Positions 40,706-49,621 of a stretch of 64,000 nucleotides of DNA are shown here, piece after piece (the first letter of the stretch is position 1; the number at the start of each line of letters is the position of its first letter). Both the position numbers and the translations under genes were made by a program. The stretch lies in NCBI GenBank assembly GCA_965117035.1, contig OZ220748.1, forward strand, positions 1,488,001 to 1,552,000. The letters are read 5' to 3'. This stretch comes from CAZENU01 sp965117035 (GTDB lineage Bacteria; Chloroflexota; Dehalococcoidia; Lucifugimonadales; CAZENU01). The notes beneath the pieces are model-generated. The model was not told the origin of the DNA, made no database searches, and was given only the letters and a program-made list of their open reading frames with translations.

Positions 40706-41806
40706 TCAGGACAGCACGCGGTCGAAGACGTAGCGCCCCAGGTCGCGGTTCTCCGCGAAACGAAAGTCCGTGAAGTCGTTGCCATAGGCCAGGATTGGCA
40801 CGCGGCACTCGTGGAGCGACCCGTGGGAGCGCAGCCGCGGCGGCAACTCCACCTCCTCCGGGTCTCCGAACACCGTGTCCCGCTCCCCGTTCACCACGAT
40901 GTCGCCGATGCGCTCCGGCAGCAGCCGCAGCTCGGACGCGGCCTGCTCCCGCGGCATGGCGGCGTCGATGCCCGGGACGCCGCGCAGCACGTCCAGCGCC
41001 GCCGGCAGGTCGGCGTCGTCTACGTAGACGTAGGCGCAGCCGCCCAGGTTCGAGTGGTGCACCACGTGCATGTCCTTGATGATCGGTACGGCCCTGCCGC
41101 GTATCCCGTGGGCCCGCAGCTCGCCCGCCGCGTCGACCATGCGGGTCTTCGTCGACATGCCGTGGTCCGCCGTCACCATCAGCGTGGCGTCGGGATGCGC
41201 GTCCATCAGCGCGCCGATGGCCTCATCGAGCAGCGCCATGTGCCTCGCCGACTCCGGCTCGTCCGGCGCATAGGTGTGCATGGCGTAGTCGGTCGTGGTG
41301 ATGTACGCGATGTCGGCCGGGTGGCGCTCCAGCAGGAAGCCGGCGGCGCGCACCGTATAGCCGTTCACCTCCAGCGAGTAGATCCCCGGCGGCGGCCCCA
41401 GCTCCTTCACCAGCCACTCGGGCGGCGACTCGGACGAGACCGACACGTCGGCCCCGTCGCCGAGCAGCGTCCTCAGCTTGTCCTTGCTCGTCGCGAGCAG
41501 GGACGTCTTGCCCAGCGACCGGGCCCTTTCGAACATCGTCTCCGCCAGGATGAACTCGCTCGACTCGGTGTACACCCCCTCGCCCGATCGGTCCTTCAGC
41601 CAGAAGTTGGAGCAGATGCCGTGGCGCTCCGGGTACGCGCCGGTCACGACGGACACGTTGTTGACGTTGGTGACCGACGGCATCATCGAGCGCCCGATCT
41701 CGAGACTCCCGCCGGCGGCGAGAGCCGAGAAGACGGGCATCTCGCAGGCTTCGAGATACTCCGGGTCGAACCCGTCGACGCAGACCACTATCGTTGGGGC
41801 GCTCAC
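40706..41806 (-). CDS. Alkaline-phosphatase-superfamily hydrolase, phosphonoacetate-hydrolase-like
   Basis: A 366-residue metal-dependent hydrolase. The metal-binding Asp is in IVVCVDGFDPEYL. The Thr nucleophile region is MMPSVTNVNNVSVVTGAYPERHGICSNFW, close to PhnA-type phosphonoacetate hydrolases, as is TSKDKLRTLLG. The C-terminal metal ligands are in TADHGMS and RSHGSLHECRVP. Hydrolysis of a C-P bond compound is the best guess; phosphodiesters are an alternative. There are no phn transporters nearby. Its 3' end is 6 bp from the larB stop (convergent). Confidence 0.82.
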   Translation of the reverse strand: MSAPTIVVCVDGFDPEYLEACEMPVFSALAAGGSLEIGRSMMPSVTNVNNVSVVTGAYPERHGICSNFWLKDRSGEGVYTESSEFILAETMFERARSLGKTSLLATSKDKLRTLLGDGADVSVSSESPPEWLVKELGPPPGIYSLEVNGYTVRAAGFLLERHPADIAYITTTDYAMHTYAPDEPESARHMALLDEAIGALMDAHPDATLMVTADHGMSTKTRMVDAAGELRAHGIRGRAVPIIKDMHVVHHSNLGGCAYVYVDDADLPAALDVLRGVPGIDAAMPREQAASELRLLPERIGDIVVNGERDTVFGDPEEVELPPRLRSHGSLHECRVPILAYGNDFTDFRFAENRDLGRYVFDRVLS

Positions 41807-41838
41807 GGCGGCTCCATGCTACCATTCGAACAACCGAC

Positions 41839-42363
41839 ATGTCAGACGCCAAAGCGGAGTTCACAAACGTCAGCAGCCTCAAGGCCGAGGCGCTGGGCGA
41901 GCCCGGTCAGCGGACCTTCCGGATACTGGTCGACAGCCAGAGCAGCTCCGCCGTGCTCTGGCTGGAGAAGGAACAGCTCTTCCAGCTGGCGGTCGCCATC
42001 ACGCAGCTGTCGGCGATCGTCCCCGAGCAGGAGCCCGTCCGCGGCGAGGAGCTGAGCGCCCGGGAGGTCGCGCCGGCGACGTACCTGGAGTTCAAGCTGG
42101 GCAAGCTGGCACTGGGACACGACGGCCGCACCGGCCTGTTCATCATCGACGCGCACGACGTGGAGGGCGAGGAGGAGGCGCCGCCGACGGTGCGGGTCTA
42201 CAGCGGCGGCCAGCAGATGGCGGCCTTCGCGCAGGAGGCGCTCCAGGTGTGCGCCGCCGGCAGGCCCCTGTGTCCCCTGTGCTCCGCGCCGATGGACCGC
42301 GACGGCCACAGGTGCCCCCGCACCAACGGCCACGTGTTCGAAGAGATCGGCGACCCGCAGTAG
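41839..42363 (+). CDS. DUF3090 family protein
   Basis: A 174-residue protein of unknown function, typical of Actinobacteria and Chloroflexi. The family pattern is RTFRILVDSQSSSAVLWLEKEQLFQLAVAI and EFKLGKLALGHDGRTGLFIIDAHD. A C-terminal zinc ribbon follows (CPLCSAPMDRDGHRCPRTNGH). It is followed by a SCO1664-type gene, the usual partner, so the two probably act together. ATG 41839 begins the conserved part. Confidence 0.9.
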   Translation: MSDAKAEFTNVSSLKAEALGEPGQRTFRILVDSQSSSAVLWLEKEQLFQLAVAITQLSAIVPEQEPVRGEELSAREVAPATYLEFKLGKLALGHDGRTGLFIIDAHDVEGEEEAPPTVRVYSGGQQMAAFAQEALQVCAAGRPLCPLCSAPMDRDGHRCPRTNGHVFEEIGDPQ

Positions 42364-42408
42364 GACGCCGGACGAAGTCCCCGCCTTACCGCGTCACCGG
42401 GGCAGCCG

Positions 42409-43167
42409 TTGGCTGAACAGTCCGAACAGAGCGACCGTGTCGCCATCACCCTCCCGGAGGACGAGGCCCGTCCGGTCCTCGAGAGCGGCGAGATCATCGG
42501 CGGCGGGCGCATCCCCTGGGGCTCCAACTACACCTTCCTCGTCCACGTGGACGCGGGCCCGGGCCGCTACCTGCGCGCCATCTACAAGCCGCGCGACGGC
42601 GAGCGCCCTCTCGCCGACTTCCCGCACGGGTCGCTGTACCTGCGCGAGTACGGCTCGTACCTGCTGTCGCGCCTGCTCGGCTGGCCGGACATCCCGCTCA
42701 CGCTCGTCAGGGACGGACCGTACGGCCCCGGAGCGGCCCAACTCTACGTGGAGTCCGACCCGAACGTCACCTACTTCGATCTGATCGCCGCCCGGGCCGA
42801 CTCGCTGATGCCGTTCGCCGTCTTCGACATCGTCGCCAACAACGCCGACAGGAAGGCGGGCCACTGCCTGCTCGGGCCCGACGGCACGATATGGAGCGTC
42901 GACCACGGCCTCACCCTCCACCACGCCTTCAAGGTGCGCACCGTGATGCTCGAGTTCTGGGGCAAGCCGGTCCCGCCCGCGCTGATCGCGGACCTGGAGT
43001 CGCTGGTCGGGCGGCTGGAGGTCCCGGCGGGCGAGGCGGCGGCGCTGTCGGAGTTGCTGGCCGAAGAGGAGCGTGACGCGCTGCTGCGGCGAATCGAGTA
43101 CCTGACCGAGAACCCCGTGCTGCCACGGCTCGATCCACGCTGGAACGTCCCCTGGCCGCTGACGTGA
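42409..43167 (+). CDS. SCO1664-family protein (PI3/4-kinase-like fold)
   Basis: A 252-residue protein matching the SCO1664 group: GRIPWGSNYTFLVHVDAG, AIYKPRDGERPLADFPHGSLYLREYGSYLLSRLLGW, FDIVANNADRKAGHCLLGPDGTIWSVDHGLTLH. The VANNADRKAGH and SVDHGL blocks look like kinase catalytic (HxN) and metal-binding loops, so an ATP-dependent function is plausible but not shown. It starts at TTG 42409, 45 bp after the DUF3090 gene, its usual neighbour. Confidence 0.87.
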   Translation: MAEQSEQSDRVAITLPEDEARPVLESGEIIGGGRIPWGSNYTFLVHVDAGPGRYLRAIYKPRDGERPLADFPHGSLYLREYGSYLLSRLLGWPDIPLTLVRDGPYGPGAAQLYVESDPNVTYFDLIAARADSLMPFAVFDIVANNADRKAGHCLLGPDGTIWSVDHGLTLHHAFKVRTVMLEFWGKPVPPALIADLESLVGRLEVPAGEAAALSELLAEEERDALLRRIEYLTENPVLPRLDPRWNVPWPLT

Positions 43168-43169
43168 TG

Positions 43170-43389
43170 GGCACGGATAGGCTGTTTGGAGTCGACGCGC
43201 CCGCCCGAACCGTTCAGTCCGAGCAGCGCCGCTGCTTCAGCGCGGGTATCGAGGGGCGCACGCAGCGTTCCCGCGATAGTGGACAGTGTGTCGGCCCTTC
43301 GATCACCCCGACGAAAGCGCCGGGGCACTCACGGGCGAGCGGGTCGTGTGACGGCACCCTGACGGCGCCCGGATTTCGGGCGCATCGCG
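43170..43389. repeat. Degenerate relic of the MITE-like/211-bp family
   Basis: GGTATCGAGGGGCGCAC, CTTCGATCACCCCGACGAAAG and CCGGGGCACTC (43240-43335) match interior parts of the 35551-36357 and 56147 elements. No intact terminal repeats are seen. Nothing else is recognised in this gap. Confidence 0.6.
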
Positions 43390-44304
43390 CTACCGCCCGC
43401 GTCGCAGCCTCCGGCGCGGCTCGATCGCCGTCGCCAGGGTCGGAACGACATCAGGCCTGCCGAGGATCAGCGGCGCCTTCCACTTGCGCAGCCCTGAGAG
43501 CGTCGGCTCGCTCGACCAGTCGACGAGCGCGTCGGCTGGCTCCAGCCTCAACGCGGGCGCCATCGGCCACGGCCGGGGCGTCCACCGGCCGACCCGCATC
43601 TCGCCTTCGGCTTCGGCAACTATGGCGGCACCCGCCGCACAGTCCCACAGCGACGTCCGCGCTATGAAGATGTACCTCACCACGCCGGCCGCGACCATCG
43701 CGAGCTCGTAGGCGATGCTTCCGAGCGTCCGGACCTCGCCGACGTGGTCACGCGCCGCCCGGTCGACCCTGAAGGCGCTCCGGAACGAGCCCGGTACCGC
43801 GGCGAGCCGCCCGTCGCCCGCCTCGGAGGTCAACGGCGCCAGTCTCTCGTCGTCCGCGAATGCCCCGCCGCCCTTCCTCGCGTGGAATATCCTGCCGGCC
43901 GCCCTGCCCGGCCACGGGACGTAAACCGCTCCGGCCACCGGCACGCCCCTGTAGAGCACGCCGATGGACGAGGCGAAGATCGGCAGCCCGGCCACGAAGT
44001 CGTTCGTGCCGTCCAGGGGGTCGATGGCCCATACGAAGTCGGGCGCCGGCGAGTCGTCCTCCCCGGTCCCCTCCTCGCCGAGCACGCCGTGGTCGGGAAA
44101 GCGCTCGCGGACGACGGCGGCCACGTACTCCTCCGTCTCGGTGTCGGCCCGCGTCACCGGGTCTGTCCTGCGCTCGTCCTTGTAGTCGACGGCTGCCAGG
44201 GTGCCGAAGTAACGGGTCAGGATCTCCCCGGCCCCCGTAGCGGCGGCTACGGCGACCTCCTCCACCTCGGCCAGCAGCCGACCGTCCGGCACGTCGGACG
44301 TCAT
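43390..44304 (-). CDS. Inositol monophosphatase family protein
   Basis: A 304-residue Mg-dependent phosphatase. Metal-binding motifs are GVLGEEGTG (Glu), WAIDPLDGTNDFVAGLP (Asp/Asp) and SLWDCAAGAAIVAEAEG (C-terminal Asp). A substrate such as inositol-1-P, 3'-PAP or histidinol-P cannot be told from sequence. The start at ATG 44304 is preferred to a TTG at 44349, which adds an unconserved stretch. Confidence 0.92.
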   Translation of the reverse strand: MTSDVPDGRLLAEVEEVAVAAATGAGEILTRYFGTLAAVDYKDERRTDPVTRADTETEEYVAAVVRERFPDHGVLGEEGTGEDDSPAPDFVWAIDPLDGTNDFVAGLPIFASSIGVLYRGVPVAGAVYVPWPGRAAGRIFHARKGGGAFADDERLAPLTSEAGDGRLAAVPGSFRSAFRVDRAARDHVGEVRTLGSIAYELAMVAAGVVRYIFIARTSLWDCAAGAAIVAEAEGEMRVGRWTPRPWPMAPALRLEPADALVDWSSEPTLSGLRKWKAPLILGRPDVVPTLATAIEPRRRLRRGR

Positions 44305-44440
44305 CCCCGCGTGCTCCCTCGGCGGAAAATCCGCCGGAAAATCGCCCAAAAACTCATGAAAAGTCTCTCATGCTTGCCCTAGAATGCCGGCACGGGTGGG
44401 CCGGCGCCCTCCCGTCATCTTACAGGAGAGCTCGCCGCCG

Positions 44441-45829
44441 ATGTCGACAGGTCACGCGGACACCATGGACGAAGGCGCGAGCGTTCTCCCGCCGGACGGC
44501 GTGCTCGAAGCCCTCGGCCTCGGCGAGCCGGCCCCGGCCGACCCGCCCACGGTCGACGCCCCGGTGCTGGACGCGGCGCCTGCTGTGCGCCGCCCACGGC
44601 TCCTGGAGCGCGTCCACACCCTGGACGCGATGCGCCATCCCAACTTCCGCCGGCTGTGGACCGCCAACCTGTGCCTCAGCGGCGCCATGTGGCTGCAGGA
44701 CCTGGTCGTCGGCTGGCTGACGTTTCACCAGACCGGGTCCCCGTTCCTGACCGCGCTGGCCGTCGGCCTTGTGGCGCTCCCGTACCTGTTCGCGGCGCCG
44801 CTGGGCGGCCTGATGGCCGACCTCTGGGACCGCAAGAAGATGATCGTGACGGCCGTCCTCTTCCAGGCGTCCATGACGAGCGTGCTGGCGGCGCTGCTGA
44901 TCTTCGACGCGCTGCAGACCTGGATGATATTCGCCTACATCCTGGGCATCGGCGTGTCCTGGGCCATGTCGGAGCCGGCCCGTGCCGCCGTTGTTCCGGA
45001 CGTGGTGCCGAGGCGCGGCCTGATGAACGCCTTCGCGTTGAACGCGCTGGCCTTCAACGCGACGCGCCTCGTCATCCCCGGCATCGGAGGGCTGCTGATC
45101 GTGTGGATGGGGCCGGGCCCGACGATGCTCTACGGGGTTGCCCTCTATATGGTCGCGACCGTCACGGTGATGGGCATGCGGCTTCCGCGCGCGGAGGCCG
45201 CGCGGGTCGGGGCCGCGGACGGGATGCGGAAGCTCGTCGAGGCGCTTCGCTACGTGACCTCGGAGCCGCCGCTGCTCATCGTCCTGGGGCTGTCGGGACT
45301 GCAGATCTTCATCCTCATGCCGTTCGTCCACAGCTTGCTGCCCGTATACGCGGCCGAAGAGTTCGACATGGGCCCCGCCGGGCTGGGCTTGCTCATGTCG
45401 GCACTGGGCGCCGGCGCCGCCGTCGGCACCATCAGCCTCGCGACCGCCGGTGACGTCGGCCGCAAGGGGCGGCTGCTGATCGTGACGGTGGCGATCGGCC
45501 TGACGGCGATGATCGCTATGTCCCAGAGCGGCGGCGCGCTCCACCCCGTGGCTGCCATGCTGCTGCTCGGAGGATCGACCGCCGTGCAGTTCTCGATCGG
45601 CGGGGCGATCCTCCTGGGCAGGACGCCCCAGGCGCTGCGGGCCAGGGTCGCGGCGCTGAGCATGGTGGTGGTCGGGCTGTTTCCACTGGGCGCGCTGATC
45701 GCGGGCACGCTCGCCGAGGCGTTCGACGCCCCGACGGCCACGCTGATCGGCGCCGGCGCGATGGTCCTGGTCCTGGCCGCGCTGAGCCGCCAACTGGCCC
45801 GGCTCTGGCAAATGCGAGAGGCGGACTAG
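44441..45829 (+). CDS. MFS transporter
   Basis: A 462-residue major facilitator of the MFS_3/EntS-like exporter type. It has a long cytoplasmic N-terminus (about 60 residues, acidic and Pro-rich) and then 12 predicted membrane segments. The A-motif-like loop is GGLMADLWDRKKMIVTAVLFQ; the second-half equivalent is ATAGDVGRKGRLLIV. The substrate is unknown; this subgroup often exports siderophores or drugs. ATG 44441 has CAGGAG upstream. Divergent from the IMPase gene. Confidence 0.9.
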   Translation: MSTGHADTMDEGASVLPPDGVLEALGLGEPAPADPPTVDAPVLDAAPAVRRPRLLERVHTLDAMRHPNFRRLWTANLCLSGAMWLQDLVVGWLTFHQTGSPFLTALAVGLVALPYLFAAPLGGLMADLWDRKKMIVTAVLFQASMTSVLAALLIFDALQTWMIFAYILGIGVSWAMSEPARAAVVPDVVPRRGLMNAFALNALAFNATRLVIPGIGGLLIVWMGPGPTMLYGVALYMVATVTVMGMRLPRAEAARVGAADGMRKLVEALRYVTSEPPLLIVLGLSGLQIFILMPFVHSLLPVYAAEEFDMGPAGLGLLMSALGAGAAVGTISLATAGDVGRKGRLLIVTVAIGLTAMIAMSQSGGALHPVAAMLLLGGSTAVQFSIGGAILLGRTPQALRARVAALSMVVVGLFPLGALIAGTLAEAFDAPTATLIGAGAMVLVLAALSRQLARLWQMREAD

Positions 45830-45996
45830 GAAACCATTGTCGTCCTGAGCAACACGAAGGACCTGGGGCGGGGTCTTTCGTACCTGGACCACGTGTCGGC
45901 CTCGCCCCCACCCCGGGCCCCTAACTCCGTTCGGGGCGACATTCGGGTGAACGAGCCGTCTCTATTGCCAGACCGCTGGACGGGCCTCCGGCCGGG

Positions 45997-46791
45997 CTAC
46001 TCCAGGTCTCCGTCGACCGACCGCTTGGCCTCCTGCCAGAACGCCTCTTTCTCGTCGAGCGACAGCGCCTCGAAGTCGACGCTGCGCTCGGCGCTCGCGC
46101 GCTCCATGTGCTCGAAGCGGCGCCGGAAGCGGTCGGACGACTCGCGGAGCGCCGTCTCCGCATCGGTGTCCAGCCAGCGGCAGGCGTTGACCAGCGAGAA
46201 CAGCAGGTCGCCAAGCTCGGCCTCGGCTTGGGCGCGGTCATCGGCCTCGCGAAGCTCTTCGACCTCCTCGACCACCTTCCGCAGCACGCCACCCAGGTCG
46301 TCCCAGTCGAACCCCACGCGTGCGGCGCGCTGCTGGAGTGTTTGAGCGTGCGCCAGCGCGGGCAGCGACCTCGGCACGCCGTCGAGCACGGAGCTGTCCT
46401 CGTCCGACCGCTCCTGCCGCTTGATGTCGTACCAGCGCGGGATCACCTCGTCGGCACCGCGCACGTCGACGTCCCCGAAGACGTGCGGGTGACGGCGCAC
46501 CAGCTTCTCGATGACCCCTCCGAACACGTCCTCTTCGCCGAACTCGCCGGTCTCGGCCGCCAGCCTGAGCTGGAACGCGGCATGAAACAGCACGTCGCCC
46601 AGCTCCTCGGCGACCTTGGCGGCGTCGTCCTCGTCGATCGCGTCCAGCAGCTCGTGGCTCTCCTCCCGCACGTAGTTGCGCATCGAGGCGCGGGTCTGCT
46701 CGCGGTCCCAGGGACAGCCATCCGGGCCGCGGAGATGGGCGACCAGCGCCATGAGTCCTTCGAAGCTGCTGGGATACGTCGGTTCTGACAT
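45997..46791 (-). CDS. mazG: Nucleoside triphosphate pyrophosphohydrolase MazG
   Basis: Hydrolyses (often damaged) NTPs to NMP and pyrophosphate. The 264 residues hold two MazG domains. The first is CPWDREQTRASMRNYVREESHELLDAIDEDDAAKVAEELGDVLFHAAF (EExxE..ExxD metal sites). The second is KVVEEVEELREADDRAQAEAELGDLLFSLVN. Standard length. ATG 46791. Confidence 0.96.
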   Translation of the reverse strand: MSEPTYPSSFEGLMALVAHLRGPDGCPWDREQTRASMRNYVREESHELLDAIDEDDAAKVAEELGDVLFHAAFQLRLAAETGEFGEEDVFGGVIEKLVRRHPHVFGDVDVRGADEVIPRWYDIKRQERSDEDSSVLDGVPRSLPALAHAQTLQQRAARVGFDWDDLGGVLRKVVEEVEELREADDRAQAEAELGDLLFSLVNACRWLDTDAETALRESSDRFRRRFEHMERASAERSVDFEALSLDEKEAFWQEAKRSVDGDLE

Positions 46792-46892
46792 GGGTGTCTC
46801 CTCGGCGAGCGACCGGATTGTACGCCCGTGGACGCCGGCCCGTCATCTCGACGACGACCGGAGTACTACAGGCCGTCTGGTACACTCCCCAC

Positions 46893-47642
46893 ATGGCGGA
46901 ACTGCTGACCGAGCCGGCGCTGTCGCGGGCCAGGGCCGCGCTGAGCATCGCGGCGGTCGTGCTGTTCGTCGTCGTCGTGCCGCTCTTCCTCATCTCGACC
47001 AACGTGCGGCTGATCGTCAACTGGCCTTGGCTCTACAGCAACGGCTTCGACAAGTACGACATCCCGTCGCGGACCGGAATCGAGCGCCCCGAGCTCATCT
47101 CCGCGGGCCAGCAGATCAGAGACTACTTCAACAACGACGACGAGTTTATCGACGTGCGCATCTTCGTCGGCGGCGTCCTGCGGAGCCTGTTCAACAATCG
47201 CGAGATCCTGCACATGAAGGACGTGAAGGGGCTCGTCCAGGGCGTCTACACGCTCCAGGTGCTGACGGGACTGTACATCGGCGCGTTCGTCGTCGCCGGG
47301 TTGGCGCTCGGATGGCGCTCCTTCGCGGGCCGGCTGCCCCGGTACCTGGAGTACGGCGGTTTCCTGACGATAGGCCTGGTCGTCTTCGCGGGCGTCGCGT
47401 CGCTGGCCGGCTTCGAGCAGGTCTTCTACGCGTTTCACGTCATCAGCTTCACCAACGACCTGTGGCAGCTGGACCCGAGCCGCGACTACCTGATCGCGAT
47501 GTTCCCCGAACGCTTCTTCTTCGACGCGACGATGTGGATCGCGGGCCTCACCATCGCCCAGGCCGTCGTCCTGACCACGCCCGCCGCCCTGCTCAGACTG
47601 CGCGCCGCGATTCGCGCCAAACGCGCTCCGGCGACGGGCTGA
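46893..47642 (+). CDS. TIGR01906-type integral membrane protein
   Basis: A 249-residue protein of unknown function with about four hydrophobic segments (18-38, 122-142, 158-180, 213-235) and a large extracytoplasmic loop (LIVNWPWLYSNGFDKYDIPSRTGIERPELISAGQQIRDYF). The FHVISFTNDLWQLDPSRDYLIAMFPERFF block is characteristic of the family (DUF1461-like). A TACACT sequence lies only 6 bp before the ATG, hinting at a leaderless mRNA. Confidence 0.87.
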   Translation: MAELLTEPALSRARAALSIAAVVLFVVVVPLFLISTNVRLIVNWPWLYSNGFDKYDIPSRTGIERPELISAGQQIRDYFNNDDEFIDVRIFVGGVLRSLFNNREILHMKDVKGLVQGVYTLQVLTGLYIGAFVVAGLALGWRSFAGRLPRYLEYGGFLTIGLVVFAGVASLAGFEQVFYAFHVISFTNDLWQLDPSRDYLIAMFPERFFFDATMWIAGLTIAQAVVLTTPAALLRLRAAIRAKRAPATG

Positions 47643-47739
47643 GGCTCGTTGACGGTCAGATAGGGTGCTGCTAGACTCGGCGCCCACCGGAAGACCGCTC
47701 CCGCGCCGCCGCGCCGGGGCCGACGAGAGGAGATCAACG

Positions 47740-49068
47740 ATGGTCAGGTCCATGGAGTCCCTGTCGGAAGAGTACACGCGAGTCACCCCCAAGTCGCGGG
47801 CGCAGTGGGAGCGGGCCAGGAAGTCGATGCCCGGCGGCATCATCAAGGGCGCCTACGCGGCCGTCCCCTACCCGCACTACGTCGCCAAAGCCGAGGGCTG
47901 CTACGTCTGGGACCTCGACGGCCACAGGTACGTCGACTTCGGCAACCACCACACGACGATGATCGTCGGCCACAGCAACCCGGACGTCGTGCAGGCGATC
48001 AAGGACGAGGCCGACCGCGGCTTCGGGCCCGGCGGGCCGACGACGCTGGAGGCCGAGATAGCCGAGGAGATCGCCGACCGGTTCGCGTCGATCGACCAGG
48101 TACGGTTCGCGAACTCCGGCACCGAGGCGTCGCTCCACGCGACCAGGATGGTGCGGGCGATCAGCGGCAAGCCCAAGGTCGCCAAGTTCGAGGGCGCATA
48201 CCACGGCAGCCACGACGCCCTCGAGGTCAGCGTCAACACCCCCGTCGACGACCTCGGGCCGTCCGACTCGCCGGCGTCCGTCGCGTCGCAGCACGGCCAG
48301 TCCGCCGGCGCGGCCGACGACGTCGTCATCCTGCCGTACAGCGACAGGGAGTCGGTCGAGCTGATCCTCAGGGAGCACAAGGACGAGGTCTCCGCCGTCT
48401 TCTACGACGCCAAGCCGGGAATGTGGGACATCTCCAGGGACTTCACCCGCTTCGTGCGCGAGATCACCCAGGAGCTGGGGATCATGATGGTGATGGACGA
48501 GGTCGTCAGCTTCCGCACCGCGTACGGCGGCGCGCAGACGACAGCCGGAGTGGAGCCCGACCTGACCATATTCGGCAAGGCGCTGGGCGGCGGCCTGCCC
48601 GTCGGCGTGATCGGCGGCAGCACCGAAGTCATGGGCCTGCTCGACCACACGCAGGGGCCCGGCCACGTGCTCCAGAGCGGCTCGTTCTCGGGCAACAACT
48701 TCACGCTGGCCGCAGGGCTGGCGACGCTCCGCGCGCTGACGCCGGAGGTCTACGAGCACCTCGGCGCGCTGAGCGCCCGGTTGCACGCCGGACTGGAGCG
48801 CGCGTTCACGAACGCCGGGATGGCGCACCAGGTGCTGAGCGAGGGCGCTGCCGCCAACTTCTTCATCACCGACAGGCCGATCACCAACTACCGCGCGATG
48901 GCCGAGCACCACGACGGGGAGATGTACGAGCGCATCTCGCTGGGACTGTTCCTGAAGGGCTACTCGCTCCGCGGCGGCATCGGGTTCACGATCTCCGCCC
49001 CGATGCGGGACGAGCACATCAACGGCCTCGTCAACGCCCTGGAGCAGGTGCTGGCCGAGGACGATTAG
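47740..49068 (+). CDS. Class III aminotransferase (glutamate-1-semialdehyde aminomutase-like)
   Basis: A 442-residue PLP enzyme. Features are GCYVWDLDGHRYVDFGNHHTTMIVGHSNPDVV, VRFANSGTEASLHATRMVRAISGKPKVAKFEGAYHGSHDAL, MVMDEVVSFRTAYGGAQ and the PLP-lysine in LTIFGKALGGGLPVGVIGG. It resembles GSA aminomutases used outside haem synthesis; hemA is 22 kb away and no other hem genes flank it, so a different amino donor/acceptor is likely. ATG 47740 has GAGAGGAG upstream. Confidence 0.88.
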   Translation: MVRSMESLSEEYTRVTPKSRAQWERARKSMPGGIIKGAYAAVPYPHYVAKAEGCYVWDLDGHRYVDFGNHHTTMIVGHSNPDVVQAIKDEADRGFGPGGPTTLEAEIAEEIADRFASIDQVRFANSGTEASLHATRMVRAISGKPKVAKFEGAYHGSHDALEVSVNTPVDDLGPSDSPASVASQHGQSAGAADDVVILPYSDRESVELILREHKDEVSAVFYDAKPGMWDISRDFTRFVREITQELGIMMVMDEVVSFRTAYGGAQTTAGVEPDLTIFGKALGGGLPVGVIGGSTEVMGLLDHTQGPGHVLQSGSFSGNNFTLAAGLATLRALTPEVYEHLGALSARLHAGLERAFTNAGMAHQVLSEGAAANFFITDRPITNYRAMAEHHDGEMYERISLGLFLKGYSLRGGIGFTISAPMRDEHINGLVNALEQVLAEDD

Positions 49069-49082
49069 GGCTCGGACCGATC

Positions 49083-49172
49083 ACCCTCACCCCAACCCTC
49101 TCCCGTCAAGGGAGAGGGGGCAAAATCTTGTCCTCCCTCCCCTGGCGGGAGTGAGTTAGAGGGAGGGGGAGC
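49083..49172. repeat. CCCTCACCC/CTCCCGTC repeat elements
   Basis: CACCCTCACCCCAACCCTCTCCCGTCAAGGGAGAGGGGG followed by a second palindrome (CCTCCCTCCCCTGGCGGGAGTGAGTTAGAGGGAGGGGG). It sits between convergent genes, where the hairpins could act in transcript ends (inference). Confidence 0.85.
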
Positions 49173-49214
49173 GACTGGTGCCGGAAATTCAGCCGCTCCT
49201 GAGATGATCTGGTC

Positions 49215-49589
49215 TTACTCCCCCGCCGTCGGCAGCGCGTTAATGATGAGGTGGTAGACCCAGTCCTCGCTGTCGTTGACGAGCTGGTGCCGGGCGCCGA
49301 CAGGGACGTAGACGATGTCTCCCTCGGACACGTCGTACATCTCGTCGTCGATGCGCATCTTCGCGCGGCCGCTGGTGAAGTAGTAGACCTGCTCGCGGTC
49401 CTCGTGAAGGTGGTAGTCGCCGCTGCGGCGGCCCTGCATCGCGTGCAGCGTGATGGTGCCCTGGCCCTTCATCGGGGCGATTTCCGAGGGCACGCCCTCG
49501 ACGGACTCGTTGGCGAGCAGCGTCCAGATGATCGCGCTCTCGTGACCGACCCGTGGAGCCGCGTCCCGCCAGTTGCGCTTTACGACCAT
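49215..49589 (-). CDS. Cupin-domain protein
   Basis: A 124-residue single-domain cupin. The two motifs are GDYHLHEDREQVYYFTSGRAKMRIDDEMYDVSEGDIVYVP and GARHQLVNDSEDWVYHLIIN, with the His/Glu/His metal ligands. The function (isomerase, dioxygenase or sugar-binding) is open. It lies 32 bp downstream of serS on the same strand. Confidence 0.88.
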   Translation of the reverse strand: MVVKRNWRDAAPRVGHESAIIWTLLANESVEGVPSEIAPMKGQGTITLHAMQGRRSGDYHLHEDREQVYYFTSGRAKMRIDDEMYDVSEGDIVYVPVGARHQLVNDSEDWVYHLIINALPTAGE

Positions 49590-49621
49590 TGCTCTCTCCT
49601 CCTCCGACCCGAGGGCCGCCG

